Assembly: GCA_036518955.1 (NCBI GenBank) | Contig: DATDMG010000043.1 | Location: 1-16,100 of the forward strand | Source: DATDMG01 sp036518955 | GTDB lineage: Bacteria > Actinomycetota > Actinomycetes > Actinomycetales > Kineosporiaceae | Direction: 5' to 3' | DNA: 16,100 bases | In this document: one piece after another, positions 6,092 through 13,081 of the stretch | Position numbering within the stretch: position 1 is the first letter of the stretch | Layout: each line of letters starts with the position of its first letter | Made by a program: the position numbers and the translations under genes | Notes under the pieces: model-generated | The model's input: only the letters and a program-made list of their open reading frames with translations | Told to the model about the DNA's origin: nothing | The model's database searches: none

Positions 6092-7120
6092 GTGACCGGT
6101 GGTGCACCGGTGCTGAGCGTAGTGGTGCCGATGTACGACGAGGAGGCCGTGCTCCCGCTGTTCGCGGCCCGGGTGCGGCCCGTGCTCGACGCGATCGGCG
6201 AGCCGTACGAGGTGCTGGCCGTCGACGACGGCAGCCGCGACGCGACGCCCGTCCTGCTGGTGAAGGAGCAGCGGGACTGGCCGCAGCTGCGGGTGGTCCG
6301 TCTACGCGCCAACGCCGGCCACCAAGCCGCACTGTCGGCCGGCCTGGCCCGTGCCCGCGGCGCCTGGGTCGCCACCCTGGACGCCGACCTGCAGGACCCG
6401 CCCGAGGTGCTTCCGCACATGCTCACCACCGCCCGAGCGGAGCACGTGGACGTCGTCTACGGCATCCGCACCGACCGCAGCACCGACACCGCGTTCAAGC
6501 GCTGGACGGCGCGAGCCTACTACACCCTGATGCGCCGGCTGATGGGCGGCACGGTCCACTCCGACGCCGGCGACTTCCGGTTGATGAGCCGCGCCACGGT
6601 GGACGCCGTGAACGGCCTCCCCGAGCACCACCGAGTGCTCCGGCTCGTCGTGCCGACGCTGAGCTTCCCCAGCACGCAGGTGCCCTACCGCCGCGAGACG
6701 CGCGCCGCCGGGACCACCAAGTACCCGCTCTCCCGCATGATCCGGCTCACCGTCGACAGCCTCACCGGCTTCTCGACCGCCCCGCTCCGACTGGCCACCT
6801 GGTTCGGCCTCGGGGGCGCTCTGATCACCGCGCTGCTGCTGGCCTACGCCGTGATCGGCTGGATCGGCGGCAAGACGATCGCCGGCTGGACGTCGACCAT
6901 GGTGGCCGTCGCTGCCGTGGGCGCCGTCCAGTTGCTGTGCCTGGGCCTGCTCGGCGAGTACGTCGGCCGGCTGTACACCCAGATGCAGGGCCGCCCCTCG
7001 TACTTCGTCGCGTACGACAGCCTCGACCGCGAGACCTCAGGCGACCGCGAAACGGCACGGGACGGCGAGACGTCACGGGACGGCGAGACGTCAGGAGACC
7101 TTGCGCGCTCGCACCAGTAG
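6092..7120 (+). CDS. Family 2 glycosyltransferase, GtrB/DPM1-like, membrane-anchored
   Basis: The 342-residue protein matches polyprenyl-phosphate sugar transferases. VVVPMYDEE opens a GT-A domain, VDDGSRD lies at about 44-50, and the metal-binding DADLQDP at about 97-103. The acceptor-side segment has AGTTKYPLSRM (about 206-216). Two membrane helices follow (about 232-258 and 268-290), then GEYVGRLYTQMQGRPSYFV, typical of the GtrB branch. Such enzymes move a sugar from a nucleotide donor to undecaprenyl or decaprenyl phosphate on the cytoplasmic face for later use in wall or surface glycans; the sugar cannot be read here. The start is GTG at 6092 with GGAG 6 nt upstream; an ATG at 6087 is out of frame and stops after two codons. 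The last 30 or so residues are a repeat of a DxETxx hexapeptide, outside the usual domain. The gene converges on and overlaps a methyltransferase gene. Confidence 0.92.
   Translation: MTGGAPVLSVVVPMYDEEAVLPLFAARVRPVLDAIGEPYEVLAVDDGSRDATPVLLVKEQRDWPQLRVVRLRANAGHQAALSAGLARARGAWVATLDADLQDPPEVLPHMLTTARAEHVDVVYGIRTDRSTDTAFKRWTARAYYTLMRRLMGGTVHSDAGDFRLMSRATVDAVNGLPEHHRVLRLVVPTLSFPSTQVPYRRETRAAGTTKYPLSRMIRLTVDSLTGFSTAPLRLATWFGLGGALITALLLAYAVIGWIGGKTIAGWTSTMVAVAAVGAVQLLCLGLLGEYVGRLYTQMQGRPSYFVAYDSLDRETSGDRETARDGETSRDGETSGDLARSHQ
7025..7096. repeat. 18-bp tandem repeat, four copies, in a convergent gene overlap
   Basis: Units start at 7025, 7043, 7061 and 7079, each beginning GACCGCGA or GACGGCGA; the last two are nearly identical. 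In the glycosyltransferase frame they encode DRETSG, DRETAR, DGETSR and DGETSG. The last unit contains the stop codon (7091-7093, TCA on the plus strand) of the opposing methyltransferase, so copy-number change alters one protein's tail at the end of the other gene. Confidence 0.9.
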
Positions 7121-7786
7121 CGAGACACCGGGTAGCGAGCCAACCGGCAGCCAGCGCTCCAGGGCCACCACCGCGTACAGGGAGCGGTTGAGCCACCGCG
7201 GCGGGTCGTCCAGGTCGCTGCCCGAGCTCATCCGGCGACGCAGCGCGACGGCCGGCCGGAGCAGGACCATCCAGCTCCGCACCTCCTCGACCTCGAACCC
7301 GGCGCCCTCCAGCAGGTCCACCAGCTCGGAGCGGCTGTAGCGCCGCACGTGCCCCACCGCAACGTCGTGCTCCGACCAGAGCCGCATGTCGCACGGCACC
7401 GCCACCAGGAAGGTGCCCCCCGCTCGGAGCGCCTCCAGCACGCCGCGGGCGGCGGCCTTGTCGTCGTCCAGGTGCTCCAGGACGTCGAAGGCCACGACCA
7501 GGTCGAGGGAGGCGGGCGCGAGGGGCAGCCGCGTCGCGTCGGCCCTCAGGACCGGGATCGAACGCTCGGCGCACACCGTCGCGCCCTCCGCACCGTACTC
7601 CAGGGCGACCGCGCGCCAACCGAGCGATCGCAGCACCCGGGTGTTGCCGCCTCCCGCGGCCCCGACGTCCAGCGCGTCGCCGGGCGTCATACCCTCCAGG
7701 GCACGCGCCAGCAGCCGGCGCCGCTCCCGGTACCACCAGTGCCGGTCCTCCAGCTCGGTCAGCTTGCGGACCTCTGTCGCCTCCAC
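7091..7786 (-). CDS. Class I SAM-dependent methyltransferase
   Basis: The 231-residue protein has the SAM-binding motif I LDVGAAGGGNT (residues 39-49), an acidic residue after the second strand (VALEYGAEG), DATRLPL, and FDVLEHLDDD around 98-108 as motif IV-like sequence, followed by GGTFLVAVP. The N-terminal DRHWWYRERRRLL pattern is typical of a methyltransferase group often found beside glycosyltransferases in polysaccharide or lipid-sugar clusters. The substrate is not known. The GTG start at 7786 comes 3 nt after the proA stop, so it is probably transcribed with proA although the function seems unrelated. Its 3' end overlaps the convergent glycosyltransferase by 30 bp. A functional pairing of the two is inference from neighbourhood. 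Confidence 0.9.
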   Translation of the reverse strand: MEATEVRKLTELEDRHWWYRERRRLLARALEGMTPGDALDVGAAGGGNTRVLRSLGWRAVALEYGAEGATVCAERSIPVLRADATRLPLAPASLDLVVAFDVLEHLDDDKAAARGVLEALRAGGTFLVAVPCDMRLWSEHDVAVGHVRRYSRSELVDLLEGAGFEVEEVRSWMVLLRPAVALRRRMSSGSDLDDPPRWLNRSLYAVVALERWLPVGSLPGVSLLVRARKVS

Positions 7787-7789
7787 GGC

Positions 7790-9163
7790 TCAGCCCCGGA
7801 CGTGGCCGTCACCGACCACGATCCACTGCGTCGACGTCAGCTCGGTCAGACCCATCGGGCCACGGGCGTGGAGCTTCTGCGTCGAGATCCCGATCTCCGC
7901 CCCGAGCCCGAACTCGCCACCGTCGGTGAAGGCCGTCGAGGCGTTGACCATCACGACGGCCGAGTCGACCTCGGTGGTGAACCGCTCGGCGGCCCGCAGG
8001 TCACTGGTGAGGATGGCTTCGGTGTGGCCGCTGGACCATCGGCGGATGTGCTCGATCCCCTCCTGGAGCGAGTCCACCACGCGGACGGCGATGTCGTGGT
8101 CCAGGTACTCGCGCGCCCAGTCCTCGTCGGTGGCAGGCGTGAACGGCAGGCCGGTCGCCTCCGCGGCGCTCGACGAGACCGGGTCGGTGTGCAGCCGGAC
8201 GCCGGCGGCGTCGAGCGCCGCCAGCGCCTTGGGCAGGAACGCCGGGGCGACGCCGCGGTGCACGAGCAGCGTCTCGGCGGCGTTGCACACGCTCACCCGG
8301 CGTGCCTTCGCGTTCACCGTCACCGCGACCGCTCGGTCGACGTCCGCCGAGGCGTCGACGTAGACGTGACAGTTGCCCACCCCGGTCTCGATCACGGGGA
8401 CGGTCGAGTTCTCCACCACGCTCTGGATCAGGCCGGCCCCGCCGCGCGGCACCAGCAGGTCGACCAGCCCCCGGGCCCGCATCAGGTGGACGACGCCCTC
8501 GCGGCCGTGCTCGTCGATCGACGTGACCGCGTCCGCGGGCAGGCCGGCGACCTGCAGCGCCTCCCGGATCACCTCGACGATCAGGGCGTTCGACGCGAGG
8601 GCGGCCGACCCGCCCCGCAGCACCGCCGCATTGCCGCTCTTCAGGGCGAGGACGGCGGCGTCGACAGTGACGTTGGGCCGGGCCTCGTAGACCATGCCGA
8701 CGACCCCCATCGGGACCCGGCGCTGGGTGAGCCGCAGCCCGTTCGGCAGGGTGCGCCCACGGACCACCTCCCCCACCGGGTCGGGCAGGGTGGCGATCTC
8801 CCGGACGGCGGTGGCGATGGCTGCGATCCGGCGATCGTCGAGCCGGAGCCGGTCCAGCAGCCCGCGGGTCAGGCCGTCGCGCTCGCCCCGGCCGAGGTCC
8901 TGCGCGTTGGCCGCGACGATCCGGTCGGTGGCGGCCTGCAACGCGTCGGCGATGCCGAGCAGGGCGGCGTCCTTGCGGTCACGCGTCGACGTCGCCAGCG
9001 CGCGGGCCGCGACCTGGGCCCGGCGGCACGTCGCGTGGACAGCGTCGCGGACGGCGTCACCTGACCGCCCGAACTCGCCCTGCCGCGCAGGGTCGCCCGG
9101 CTCAACGTCCGGAGCGCTCACCCGTTCGGCAGAGCCCACCGAGAGGGCACCCGCAGTCGTCAT
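7790..9163 (-). CDS. proA: Glutamate-5-semialdehyde dehydrogenase (gamma-glutamyl phosphate reductase)
   Basis: The enzyme reduces gamma-glutamyl phosphate with NADPH in the second step of proline synthesis. The 457-residue frame carries RVPMGVVGMVYEARPNVT (about 149-166), KSGNAAVLRGG, the catalytic Cys293 in SVCNAAETLL, and FGLGAEIGISTQKLHARGPMGL near the end, all family hallmarks. About 35 residues precede the usual N-terminal helix (VRDAVHATCRRAQ), so the protein is longer than the typical 415-420. The ATG at 9163 is kept because TAGGCT lies exactly 6 nt upstream, the spacing of leaderless actinobacterial genes, though an internal GTG near residue 38 or 42 is possible. It follows a conserved hypothetical by 44 bp and precedes a methyltransferase by 3 nt. 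ProB lies upstream in the same direction. Confidence 0.97.
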   Translation of the reverse strand: MTTAGALSVGSAERVSAPDVEPGDPARQGEFGRSGDAVRDAVHATCRRAQVAARALATSTRDRKDAALLGIADALQAATDRIVAANAQDLGRGERDGLTRGLLDRLRLDDRRIAAIATAVREIATLPDPVGEVVRGRTLPNGLRLTQRRVPMGVVGMVYEARPNVTVDAAVLALKSGNAAVLRGGSAALASNALIVEVIREALQVAGLPADAVTSIDEHGREGVVHLMRARGLVDLLVPRGGAGLIQSVVENSTVPVIETGVGNCHVYVDASADVDRAVAVTVNAKARRVSVCNAAETLLVHRGVAPAFLPKALAALDAAGVRLHTDPVSSSAAEATGLPFTPATDEDWAREYLDHDIAVRVVDSLQEGIEHIRRWSSGHTEAILTSDLRAAERFTTEVDSAVVMVNASTAFTDGGEFGLGAEIGISTQKLHARGPMGLTELTSTQWIVVGDGHVRG

Positions 9164-9169
9164 GCTTTC

Positions 9170-9175
9170 AGCCTA
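9170..9175 (-). promoter_or_regulatory. Candidate -10 box for leaderless proA transcript
   Basis: TAGGCT fits TANNNT and is separated from the proA ATG by GAAAGC, 6 nt, so transcription would begin at the A of ATG. No clear ribosome-binding site precedes this ATG. A good -35 was not found (TTGGCC is present but 22 nt away). Confidence 0.45.
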
Positions 9176-9207
9176 GGGCCTACCGACACCTGGGCAGGCC
9201 AACCGGC

Positions 9208-9696
9208 TCACCCCTCGTCGTTCTCCATCCGGCGGATCTCGCCGAGGACACCGATCGACATGGTCGGGGCGTCGTCCCAGCGGCGACGTGCGGTCGCCTT
9301 GTTGACCACCTCGACACCGATCACCCGCCAGTGCGGCAACTGCGCGGACCGCTCGTGCTCGGACCACAGCCGCAGAGCCTGCGCGACGGCGCCCTCGATG
9401 TCGCGGGACTCGTCCCAGTACCTGATCTCGGCGCGCGTGCTGGCATAGCCGGCGGATACCAGGAACGGCTGCTCGAGGCTGAGGCGCTGCAACGCTTCGT
9501 ACACCGACTCAGGGGGCACCCGCTCGCCACCCACCGTGATCGTCACGAACCAGAGGGCAGGCTCGTCCGGCTTCGGGCGCTTCTTGCGAACGGCGTCACC
9601 GAAGTTGATGCCCCGCAGGGGGGTCAGCGTCGCGAGCGAGTCGTCATCCAGGCCGGGCACGACACCAGTGGAACAGGTCGAGGCGCCTCCCGTCAT
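9208..9696 (-). CDS. Conserved hypothetical protein between proB and proA
   Basis: From the ATG at 9696 the product has 162 residues. The conserved-looking part starts at ALWFVTITVGGERVPPESVY and continues through LEQPFLVSAGYASTRAEIRYWDE, an acidic helix (DIEGAVAQALRLWSEHE), LPHWRVIGVEVVNKATARRRW and a short tail. I recall similar small proteins in other actinomycetes without an assigned function; no catalytic motif, signal peptide or membrane helix is visible. The alternating strand-helix pattern suggests a compact alpha/beta fold. An earlier in-frame ATG at 9780 would add 28 residues, but it coincides with a TATGAT box and its extra sequence looks noncoding. The frame is clearly coding from the skewed third positions and soluble composition. 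Role in proline synthesis is not implied beyond position. Confidence 0.75.
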   Translation of the reverse strand: MTGGASTCSTGVVPGLDDDSLATLTPLRGINFGDAVRKKRPKPDEPALWFVTITVGGERVPPESVYEALQRLSLEQPFLVSAGYASTRAEIRYWDESRDIEGAVAQALRLWSEHERSAQLPHWRVIGVEVVNKATARRRWDDAPTMSIGVLGEIRRMENDEG

Positions 9697-9775
9697 CTCT
9701 TTCGCCGATATCGTGTCGTTACCTTGTTCAGCCGTTCGCCTCCCGCAGACGGGCCCTTTCCGGATCAGCTCGAGG

Positions 9776-9781
9776 ATCATA
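9776..9781 (-). promoter_or_regulatory. Candidate -10 box upstream of the hypothetical gene
   Basis: TATGAT matches the -10 consensus at five of six positions, preceded by GGG. It would place the start of transcription about 70 nt ahead of the ATG at 9696. The -35 region is weak. It lies in the 133-bp gap after proB, where no terminator hairpin with a T run was found. Confidence 0.4.
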
Positions 9782-9829
9782 CCCAGCGAATCGCTCCGAT
9801 GACGGTCCGTACGGCGCGGGCGCCGATGG

Positions 9830-10972
9830 TCACCCAGCCGAGCCCCGGACCACCACGAGATCGTCCCGGTGCACCACCTCGCGTTGGTACGCGGCCCCGA
9901 GTTCTCGGGCGAGATCCCGGGTGGACCGACCGAGCAGGGCCGGCAGCTCGGTCGCGTCGTAGCCGACCAGCCCCCGCGCGAGCACGCGCCCCCGCAGGTC
10001 CGCCAGGTCGACCGGGTCGCCTGCCGCGAAGTCTCCCTCGACCCGGGTCACCCCCGCAGCCAGCAGGGACATCCGGCGGTCGATCACGGCCGCGACCGCG
10101 CCGTCGTCCAGCACCAGCCGCCCGTGGGAGACCGCCGCGTGCGCCAGCCACAGCAGCCTGCTACGGGTGCGCCGGCCCCGGGGGGTGAACCAGGTGCCGA
10201 CGTCCTCGCCGGCCAGGCCCGGGCCGGCCAGCACGGCGGACGTCAGCAGGGTCGGGATGCCGGCGGTGGTGGCGATCCCGGCGGCGTCCACCTTGGTGGC
10301 CATCCCGCCGGTGCCCACGCCGGCGGCGCCGACCGAACCGATCCGGACGCCGTCCAGCTCCTCCGGGCCCCGGACGACGGGGATGCGCGTGCTCCCGGCC
10401 CGGCTGGGCGGACCGTCGTAGAGCGCGTCGACGTCCGAGAGCAGGACGAGCGCGTCGGCGTCCACCAGGTGAGCCACCAGCGCGGCCAGCCGGTCGTTGT
10501 CCCCGAAGCGGATCTCGTGCGTGGCGACCGTGTCGTTCTCGTTCACCACGGGGACGACGCCGAGCCCGAGCAACCGGTAGAGGGTCCGCTGGGCGTTGGC
10601 GTAGTGGGTGCGCCGGACGACGTCCTCGGCGGTCAGCAGGACCTGCCCGACGGTCAGGCCGTGGCGCCCGAACGACTCGGTGTAACGGGCGAGCAGCAGG
10701 CCCTGGCCCACGCTCGCGGACGCCTGCTGGGTCGCCAGGTCGCGGGGCCGCTTGACCAGGCCCAACGGGGCGAGGCCGGCCGCGATCGCACCGCTGCTGA
10801 CGAGGACCACCTCGCCCCCGTCGGTGCGCCGCTTGGCCAGGGTCTCCACCAGGGCGTCGAGCCGATCGGCGTCCAGGCCGCCCTCCCGGGTCGTCAGGGA
10901 CGACGAGCCGACCTTGACGACGATCCGCCGGACGCTCGCCAGGTGGGACCGGTCCAGACCCCGGCGACTCAT
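9830..10972 (-). CDS. proB: Glutamate 5-kinase
   Basis: ProB phosphorylates glutamate with ATP to gamma-glutamyl phosphate, the first and usually proline-inhibited step of proline synthesis. The 380-residue protein has an amino-acid-kinase domain with RRIVVKVGSSSLT near the N-terminus, VLVSSGAIAAGL, NENDTVATHEIRFGDNDRLAALVA in the glutamate/feedback site region, LLSDVDALYDGPP and GTGGMATKVDAA. A C-terminal PUA domain occupies about the last 95 residues (GRLVLDDGAVAAVIDRRMSL quoted by its start near residue 285). Length is normal for the two-domain form. The start is ATG at 10972, which overlaps the obg stop as ATGA; the frame upstream of it lies inside obg and is Arg-rich shadow sequence. Overlap implies coupled expression with obg. 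Confidence 0.97.
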   Translation of the reverse strand: MSRRGLDRSHLASVRRIVVKVGSSSLTTREGGLDADRLDALVETLAKRRTDGGEVVLVSSGAIAAGLAPLGLVKRPRDLATQQASASVGQGLLLARYTESFGRHGLTVGQVLLTAEDVVRRTHYANAQRTLYRLLGLGVVPVVNENDTVATHEIRFGDNDRLAALVAHLVDADALVLLSDVDALYDGPPSRAGSTRIPVVRGPEELDGVRIGSVGAAGVGTGGMATKVDAAGIATTAGIPTLLTSAVLAGPGLAGEDVGTWFTPRGRRTRSRLLWLAHAAVSHGRLVLDDGAVAAVIDRRMSLLAAGVTRVEGDFAAGDPVDLADLRGRVLARGLVGYDATELPALLGRSTRDLARELGAAYQREVVHRDDLVVVRGSAG

Positions 10973-12594
10973 CGCCGTCGCTTCTCGGCGGCGACCTTCT
11001 CGGCGGCGACCTCGTCGAGGCCGTCGTGGAGCTCCCCGTCGACGCCCTCGTCGAGCTCCCCGTCGACGCCCTCGTCGTCGAGCTCCACGGCGACCGACGG
11101 GTCGGTCCACAGCCCGGCGGCCCGTTCCTCGGCGAGCTCGCCACGGGCCTCGCGGCGGGCGGTCCGGCGGGCCTCGTACCGCTCCCGCCGAGCGTCCCGG
11201 GTGGGGCGGGCGGACTCCTCCAACCGGGCGTCCGACCCGCGGGGGGCGGCGATCGGGCCAGGCCCGGCGATCAAGGTCGGCTCCCAGTCGAAGACGACCC
11301 CGGTGTCGTCGTCACCGATCACCACCTCCGCGCCGGCGACCGCGCCCGCCTCGAACAGGGTCTCCTCGACGCCCAAGCGGGCCAGTCGGTCCGACAGATA
11401 GCCCACCGCTTCGTCGTTGGTGAAGTCGGTCTGCCGCACCCAGCGCTCCGGCTTCGCGCCGCGGACCCGGTAGCGCACGCCGTCCGGGGTGGGCTCCGGG
11501 CGCACCGTGAAGCCGGCGTCGTCGACCGCCCGCGGCCGGATCACCGTGCGTGCCGGGGCCGCCTGCGGCTGCTCCGCGCGCGCCGCGGTCACCAGCGCGG
11601 CCATCGCGAACGCCACCTCGCGCAGCCCTTCGTGGCTCGCCGACGACGCCAGGTGCACGTCCAACCCGCGCTCGCGCATCTCGGGCAGCACCAGCTCCGC
11701 CAGTTCCCGGGCCTGGAAGACGTCGACCTTGTGCAGGACGACGATCCGCGGCCGCTCCAGCAGCGGCCGGGAGCCCTCGTCGACCGGGTACGCGGCCAAC
11801 TCCGCCTCGATCACCTCCAGATCGCTGATCGGGTCACGGCCGGGCTCGAGGGTGGCACAGTCGATCACGTGCACGAGCGCGGCGCACCGCTCCACGTGCC
11901 GGAGGAATTCCAGGCCGAGGCCGCGGCCCATGCTGGCCCCGGGGATCAGGCCCGGGACGTCCGCCACCGTGAACCGGACGTCGCCCGCCTCGACGACGCC
12001 GAGGTTCGGCGCGAGCGTGGTGAACGGGTAGTCCGCGATCTTCGGACGGGCCGCTGACAGGGCCGCGATCAGGCTCGACTTGCCGGCGCTGGGGTACCCG
12101 ACGAGGGCGATGTCCGCGACGGTCTTCAGCTCCAGGACGACGTCCAGCGCTGCGCCCTTCTCCCCCAGCAGCGCGAACCCGGGCGCCTTGCGCCGGGGCG
12201 AGGCCAGGGCGGCGTTGCCGAGGCCGCCGCGCCCGCCGGGCGCGACGACGAAGCGGATCCCGGCCCCGACGAGGTCGGCGAGCACCTGACCGTCCGGGGT
12301 CTTCACCACGGTGCCGTCGGGCACGGACAGCACCAGGTCGGTGCCGGAGGCACCGTTCCGGTTCGACCCCTGACCGGGCCGCCCGGAGGGGGCTCGCCGG
12401 TACGGCGCGTGGTGGTAGTCGAGCAGGGTGGTGACCTGCGGGTCCACCGCGAGGACGACGTCCCCCCCGTCCCCGCCGTTGCCACCGTCCGGGCCGCCGA
12501 GCGGCTTGAACTTCTCCCGGTGGATCGAGGCGCACCCGTGCCCGCCGTCACCCCCGGCGGCGTGCAGGACGACCCGATCGACGAACGTCGTCAC
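10969..12594 (-). CDS. obg: GTPase Obg (CgtA), with OCT domain and repeat-bearing C-terminal extension
   Basis: Obg is an essential GTPase linked to 50S assembly and stress control. The 541-residue protein has the glycine-rich Obg fold (1-160), with GGDGGHGC, GGPDGGNGGDGGDV and GGRGGLGN. The G domain has the P-loop GYPSAGKSS (166-174), switch segment YPFTTLAPN, DVPG (212-215) and a G4 motif reading HKVD (288-291) where NKxD is the rule. An OCT domain follows (about 375-455, GVRYRVRGAKPERWVRQTDF). The last 85 or so residues are a charged extension with many Arg/Glu and two DEGVDGEL repeats, then VAAEK twice. The GTG start at 12594 has AGGAGG 4-5 nt upstream. Order rplU-rpmA-obg is widely conserved; proB overlaps its stop. 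The His in G4 is the odd feature: Asn normally contacts guanine. Confidence 0.97.
   Translation of the reverse strand: MTTFVDRVVLHAAGGDGGHGCASIHREKFKPLGGPDGGNGGDGGDVVLAVDPQVTTLLDYHHAPYRRAPSGRPGQGSNRNGASGTDLVLSVPDGTVVKTPDGQVLADLVGAGIRFVVAPGGRGGLGNAALASPRRKAPGFALLGEKGAALDVVLELKTVADIALVGYPSAGKSSLIAALSAARPKIADYPFTTLAPNLGVVEAGDVRFTVADVPGLIPGASMGRGLGLEFLRHVERCAALVHVIDCATLEPGRDPISDLEVIEAELAAYPVDEGSRPLLERPRIVVLHKVDVFQARELAELVLPEMRERGLDVHLASSASHEGLREVAFAMAALVTAARAEQPQAAPARTVIRPRAVDDAGFTVRPEPTPDGVRYRVRGAKPERWVRQTDFTNDEAVGYLSDRLARLGVEETLFEAGAVAGAEVVIGDDDTGVVFDWEPTLIAGPGPIAAPRGSDARLEESARPTRDARRERYEARRTARREARGELAEERAAGLWTDPSVAVELDDEGVDGELDEGVDGELHDGLDEVAAEKVAAEKRRR
10982..11076 (-). repeat. Short tandem repeats in the Obg C-terminal extension
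   Basis: A 15-bp unit is perfectly duplicated at 10982-10996 and 10997-11011, coding for VAAEK twice. A 24-bp unit is perfectly duplicated at 11029-11052 and 11053-11076, coding for DEGVDGEL twice. Both keep the frame, so they look like slippage products under little constraint. Confidence 0.9.
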
Positions 12595-12610
12595 CCACCC
12601 TCCTCAGGAG

Positions 12611-12635
12611 TGATCATGAAGGCCAGGCATGATCA
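12611..12635. repeat. 8-bp inverted repeat just upstream of obg
   Basis: TGATCATG (12611-12618) and CATGATCA (12628-12635) are perfect inverses around a 9-nt loop. The repeat ends about 6 nt before the obg ribosome-binding site (12600-12605), so it would form a hairpin in the leader or serve as a DNA-binding site. Role is not known. Confidence 0.5.
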
Positions 12636-12666
12636 TGCAGCTGCTCCGCTCCGGCCGACACGTGCG

Positions 12667-12700
12667 CGAGGGCGGACCAGGGTGTCCCGGCCCGCCCTCG
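12667..12700 (-). terminator. Strong hairpin in the rpmA-obg gap
   Basis: A 9-bp perfect stem (12667-12675 with 12692-12700, CGAGGGCGG and CCGCCCTCG) continues with an inner, nearly paired CCAGGG/CCCGG part. It starts about 30 nt after the rpmA stop. There is no T run on the minus strand, so it may be a leaky terminator, an attenuator or an mRNA-processing hairpin that sets the balance between L27 and Obg. Confidence 0.5.
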
Positions 12701-12730
12701 AGTCTGCAGCTGGTCGCTACCGGGCGCGCC

Positions 12731-12991
12731 TCACTCGCCCGCCGGGACGACGATGTTGATCACACGGCGACCCCGCTTGGTGCCGAACTCGACGGCCCCG
12801 GCGGCCAGGGCGAACAGGGTGTCGTCGCCGCCACGGCCGACGTTGGACCCGGGGTGGAAGTGGGTGCCACGCTGCCGGACGATGATCTCGCCGGCGTTCA
12901 CGAGCTGCCCGCCGAAGCGCTTGACGCCGAGGCGCTGAGCGTTCGAGTCACGCCCGTTCCGTGAGGAGCTGGCGCCCTTCTTGTGTGCCAT
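12731..12991 (-). CDS. rpmA: 50S ribosomal protein L27
   Basis: The 86-residue basic protein starts MAHKKGASSSRNGRDS, the conserved L27 N-terminus that reaches the peptidyl-transferase centre, and continues LGVKRFGGQLV, GEIIVRQRGTHFHPG and VGRGGDDTLFA, all family signatures. There is no cleavable N-terminal extension of the kind seen in Firmicutes. It lies 90 bp after rplU, with a 6-bp GC hairpin in the gap (13023-13037), and 136 bp before obg. The ATG at 12991 is preceded by GGCAGG-like sequence. Confidence 0.98.
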   Translation of the reverse strand: MAHKKGASSSRNGRDSNAQRLGVKRFGGQLVNAGEIIVRQRGTHFHPGSNVGRGGDDTLFALAAGAVEFGTKRGRRVINIVVPAGE

Positions 12992-13081
12992 GAGCCCTGC
13001 CTGCCTTCTGCTGTGCGTCCCGCCCGCCCGGGGCGGGGACGTCGTCCGCGGTGGTCCGACGCCGGAACCCGGCGCCCGGGG

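Noticed and set aside
7349..9064. 571-codon plus-strand frame
   Set aside because: Antisense to proA and the methyltransferase, both with clear family motifs; composition is His/Arg/Asp-rich as expected of a shadow.
10973..11110. 46-residue upstream extension of ProB
   Set aside because: Poly-Arg shadow inside obg; the ATGA overlap start at 10972 gives the normal length.
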